Below, piece by piece: positions 20,001 through 22,124 of a stretch of 22,124 nucleotides of DNA; positions within the stretch are counted from its first letter, which is position 1, and every line of letters begins with the position of its first letter. The stretch lies in contig JAMQCK010000465.1 of the NCBI GenBank assembly GCA_024196135.1, forward strand, positions 1 through 22,124, written 5' to 3'. This DNA is from Pleurotus ostreatus/Saccharomyces cerevisiae fusant. Lineage: Eukaryota; Opisthokonta. The notes under the pieces were generated by a model, which searched no databases, had not been told where the DNA came from, and was given only the letters and a program-made list of their open reading frames with translations. The position numbers and the translations under genes are program-made.

Positions 20001-22124
20001 GAATGCGCAGAACGTGCAGGGCGCGGAGTACAATGGACGCCGGGCGGTGATTGGCGCGCCAGGGCTCTGATGGGCGAGAGCCATGGAGCGTGGGAAGCCG
20101 ACACCACGCAGCCCACGTTCCGGCGGCACAGCCCACGTGCGGCTCGCTTGCACGATTGCCTAAAGCAGCCTGAGCCGCGCGTGGCCATAAACAATGGATC
20201 CTCCGAATCAGGCAGGTACTTTGTGCGGCGCCGACTCGTCCGCGGGTGAGTGACTTCGCTGGGGAATCACGGTCCTCCATCCCCTCGTCCTTCTTGCCGG
20301 TACACGACTTGCGACTTGCGACTCGCCCGGACGTCTCACGGAGGCCTTCGCTTCCGGGCTTACTACAGGCACGGAGGGGCAGGGAATCAGAGGGGATCGC
20401 GCTAGTCGTTGTTTGGCGGCAGCTGTACTGGAGAAGCAAGCCCGAGTGATGGAGGGCATTGAAGGGCAGTGGCCATGGGAGGCGCATTTTGACCGATATA
20501 AAGCAGTGACCGGCGTACTCGGGCACCGCCTCGCTTAGCCAGAGGATCACAGCACGGAATAAACATTTGTATCGCGGAAGACGCGTCTGCATCACTGACA
20601 GTGTTCTGCCGCAAACCTCACAGACAGCTCGCCCTGTACTATCCCGCTTGACCGTGTAACTCCCACAGAGCTATGTGGGTAGCGCAGCAATACAGTGGGC
20701 CATAGCGGCCCGGTGAACACCGCACGCAGTGCGCCCGGAGAAGTTGGAGGACTAGCGGAGAAAAGGCATCGACAAAGTGTATTGACGAGCGCGCCGAGCT
20801 AGCCGCAGAATGGCTGACGGCGGGCCATTGGTGACATGGACTGTCGAGTTTTACGCGCCAATGTACCGGGAGGTGATAGATCAGGGCAGTGTTGAAGCGA
20901 GAAGGAACGGGAAGGTCGGGGAGAGGGTATCAGAGTGAAGATGAATCAGACGAGAGGTGGGCTGGTATGCGAGTGCCTATGACCACGAACAGCTGAGCGG
21001 GACGGCGGTGGGGCGGTAGAGCGCGAGACGCGGGTAGCGGGAGATCGACTGCGGGTCGAAAGCGGTTGATTGGTAGGCTGAGATAGATGGGCACGAGACG
21101 AATGAGATTGCAGACTTTTGTTGCCAGGTAGACGAGAGGGTCGAACCCTCAGGACACGACCCAATCAGAGAAGGATTGTCGAATCAAAGACGAGTGAGTT
21201 AGACGGTATTGGTATGCGGGAAGGAGCATTCTCCTGCGTGGACGCTCGGGGGCCGCAATTGTCTGACTCCACTCTGCGGCGGCGGCCAGAGACGTGATGG
21301 AGGTCTAAACCGTGTAGATACACCGAGGTTATCCGCTTGCAGACGTGGACAGCGAAAGATGGAAGGAAAATCTGAAGAAGTAAGGTCCTTGGGCCAGCTG
21401 AGCAGGTCTCGTGGATGATGCCCAACTATTCGGAGCAAAATTCCACTATACGGAGCAACAGCCGCCTATACCCAGTCCCTACCGAAGGTGTGGAGTCTGT
21501 TATTGCGCAATAGAGTCGCGGATATGAAGAGCAAGGAACGGCCAAAACTCTCGCAAAGTGGGAGGATGACGCGTGAGGGCTTTCGTGAGCGGCTCGGCGG
21601 GCGGACGTCCTGCGGACAAGGAAGACGAGGGCCTGAATACGCGGACGGACGAGCCTGCGACCAGCGATATCGCAATCGGACGACGGATAGACGATAAGAA
21701 GAGAAAGATCTGCAGACCGGGGAGTGGTACGCGTAGCAGTGGCCGTGAGACGGAGGGCGCGTGCGGGCGCAAGACCCTGGCGAGACCAAGGGCGCAGCCG
21801 ACATCAACGTCGATGTTGGTGGCGGTTTAGGGGAGCCTGAGCAATATACGCGCGCCGCTGAGCACCTTCCGAAACACTGGCGCTGGCAGCGGGAGGAACG
21901 CGGGAGAGAAGCTCGAGACATGGGAAACGGCGTACGCGGGAGGTGGTTGATAGGGAGGGACTGGACAAGGGGAGGGGCCGAGAACGGGCTTGGGGGGACG
22001 CTGAGATGGAGGCGAGCGACCGGGAGATCTGCAGATCTGGCTGGACCTGGGCAAGGAGCGATGGAAACGGTGACGATTCGGTCTGACTTTGAGCGTCGGG
22101 ATCTGTGACTCCCGAACCCAAACC
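17067..22124. other. Gene-poor 5-kb right flank, no complete gene supported
   Basis: About 5 kb contains no open frame that I can assign to a family and no splice-linked chain of conserved exons. Short coding-like pieces occur on both strands (17423-17555 plus, 17532-17876 minus, 18760-19060 minus, 19567-20000 minus), but antisense frames look equally plausible in this GC-rich DNA. No transposase, reverse transcriptase, terminal repeat or tRNA was recognised. From about 20860 to the end the plus strand is noticeably purine-rich. The region may be a relic-rich spacer, or it may hold fast-evolving or non-coding genes. Confidence 0.5.
19567..20000 (-). pseudogene. Possible frameshifted protein-coding remnant
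   Basis: On the minus strand an open stretch (FAAALVIAGLQGTLVSSYQ onward to VVMNMETR) runs from about 20000 to 19835. A second, in the adjacent frame (EMLVYRDVHVRVPPWAE, then WGGVSSLSLDGKAMLTADGK), runs from 19833 to 19567. The two read as one continuous protein apart from a single extra base at 19834. The composition (short hydrophobic strands, a VVMNMETR..LVYRDVHV turn) recalls a beta-propeller type protein, but I do not recognise a family. A short frame farther left (19486 downward) could be more of the same gene. A genuine small gene starting at the ATG at 19830, or chance, are the alternatives. Confidence 0.3.

Noticed and set aside
20308..20326. Short tandem repeat of GCGACTT
   Set aside because: Only about three imperfect units; no larger array, CRISPR or satellite structure.
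21125..21215. tRNA candidate (T-arm-like GAGGGTTCGACCCTC on the minus strand)
   Set aside because: No matching acceptor stem, A box or anticodon arm could be placed upstream.
21466..21921. Minus-strand frame of 151 codons near the right end
   Set aside because: Ser/Arg/Pro-rich, with no domain or splice partners; composition fits chance on a purine-rich opposite strand.

Overview
The window looks like nuclear DNA of a filamentous basidiomycete, probably an agaricomycete. Genes are split by many short introns (about 46-155 nt) with GT..AG ends. Overall GC is well above half. The gene content fits: a GPI-anchored GMC oxidoreductase, a Hos3-type deacetylase, an APC/C TPR subunit and a RING-CH membrane protein. 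I assembled the gene models by eye from splice signals and reading-frame continuity. Every complete model closes to a whole number of codons, which supports the intron choices but does not prove them.

Layout. 1-2090 (+): 3' part of a secreted, GPI-anchored GMC flavo-oxidase. 3071-6009 (-): a 13-exon Cdc23/Apc8-like TPR subunit of the anaphase-promoting complex, convergent with the GMC gene. 6623-7034 (+) and 7649-8169 (+): a tandem pair of small, glycine-rich paralogues that share exon structure, including a 15-nt micro-exon. 8362-10120 (-): a RING-CH (MARCH-type) multi-pass membrane E3 ligase candidate. 11365-12900 (+): a largely disordered hypothetical protein with a folded-looking C-terminus. 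13216-15371 (+): a Hos3-like histone deacetylase. 15492-17066 (-): an MDR (quinone-reductase/alcohol-dehydrogenase superfamily) enzyme with one GC-AG intron. 17067-22124: about 5 kb with no gene I can support, holding only short interrupted coding-like fragments.

The genes are mostly unrelated housekeeping or accessory functions rather than one pathway; I see no metabolic cluster, defence island or mobile element. The most interesting points are: the tandem small-protein pair with a matched promoter module; the divergence of the Apc8-like protein and the two MluI-box motifs in front of it; the GC-AG intron; the architecture of the 11365-12900 protein; and the gene-poor right flank with possible decayed genes. 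I did not find a convincing new biological system.
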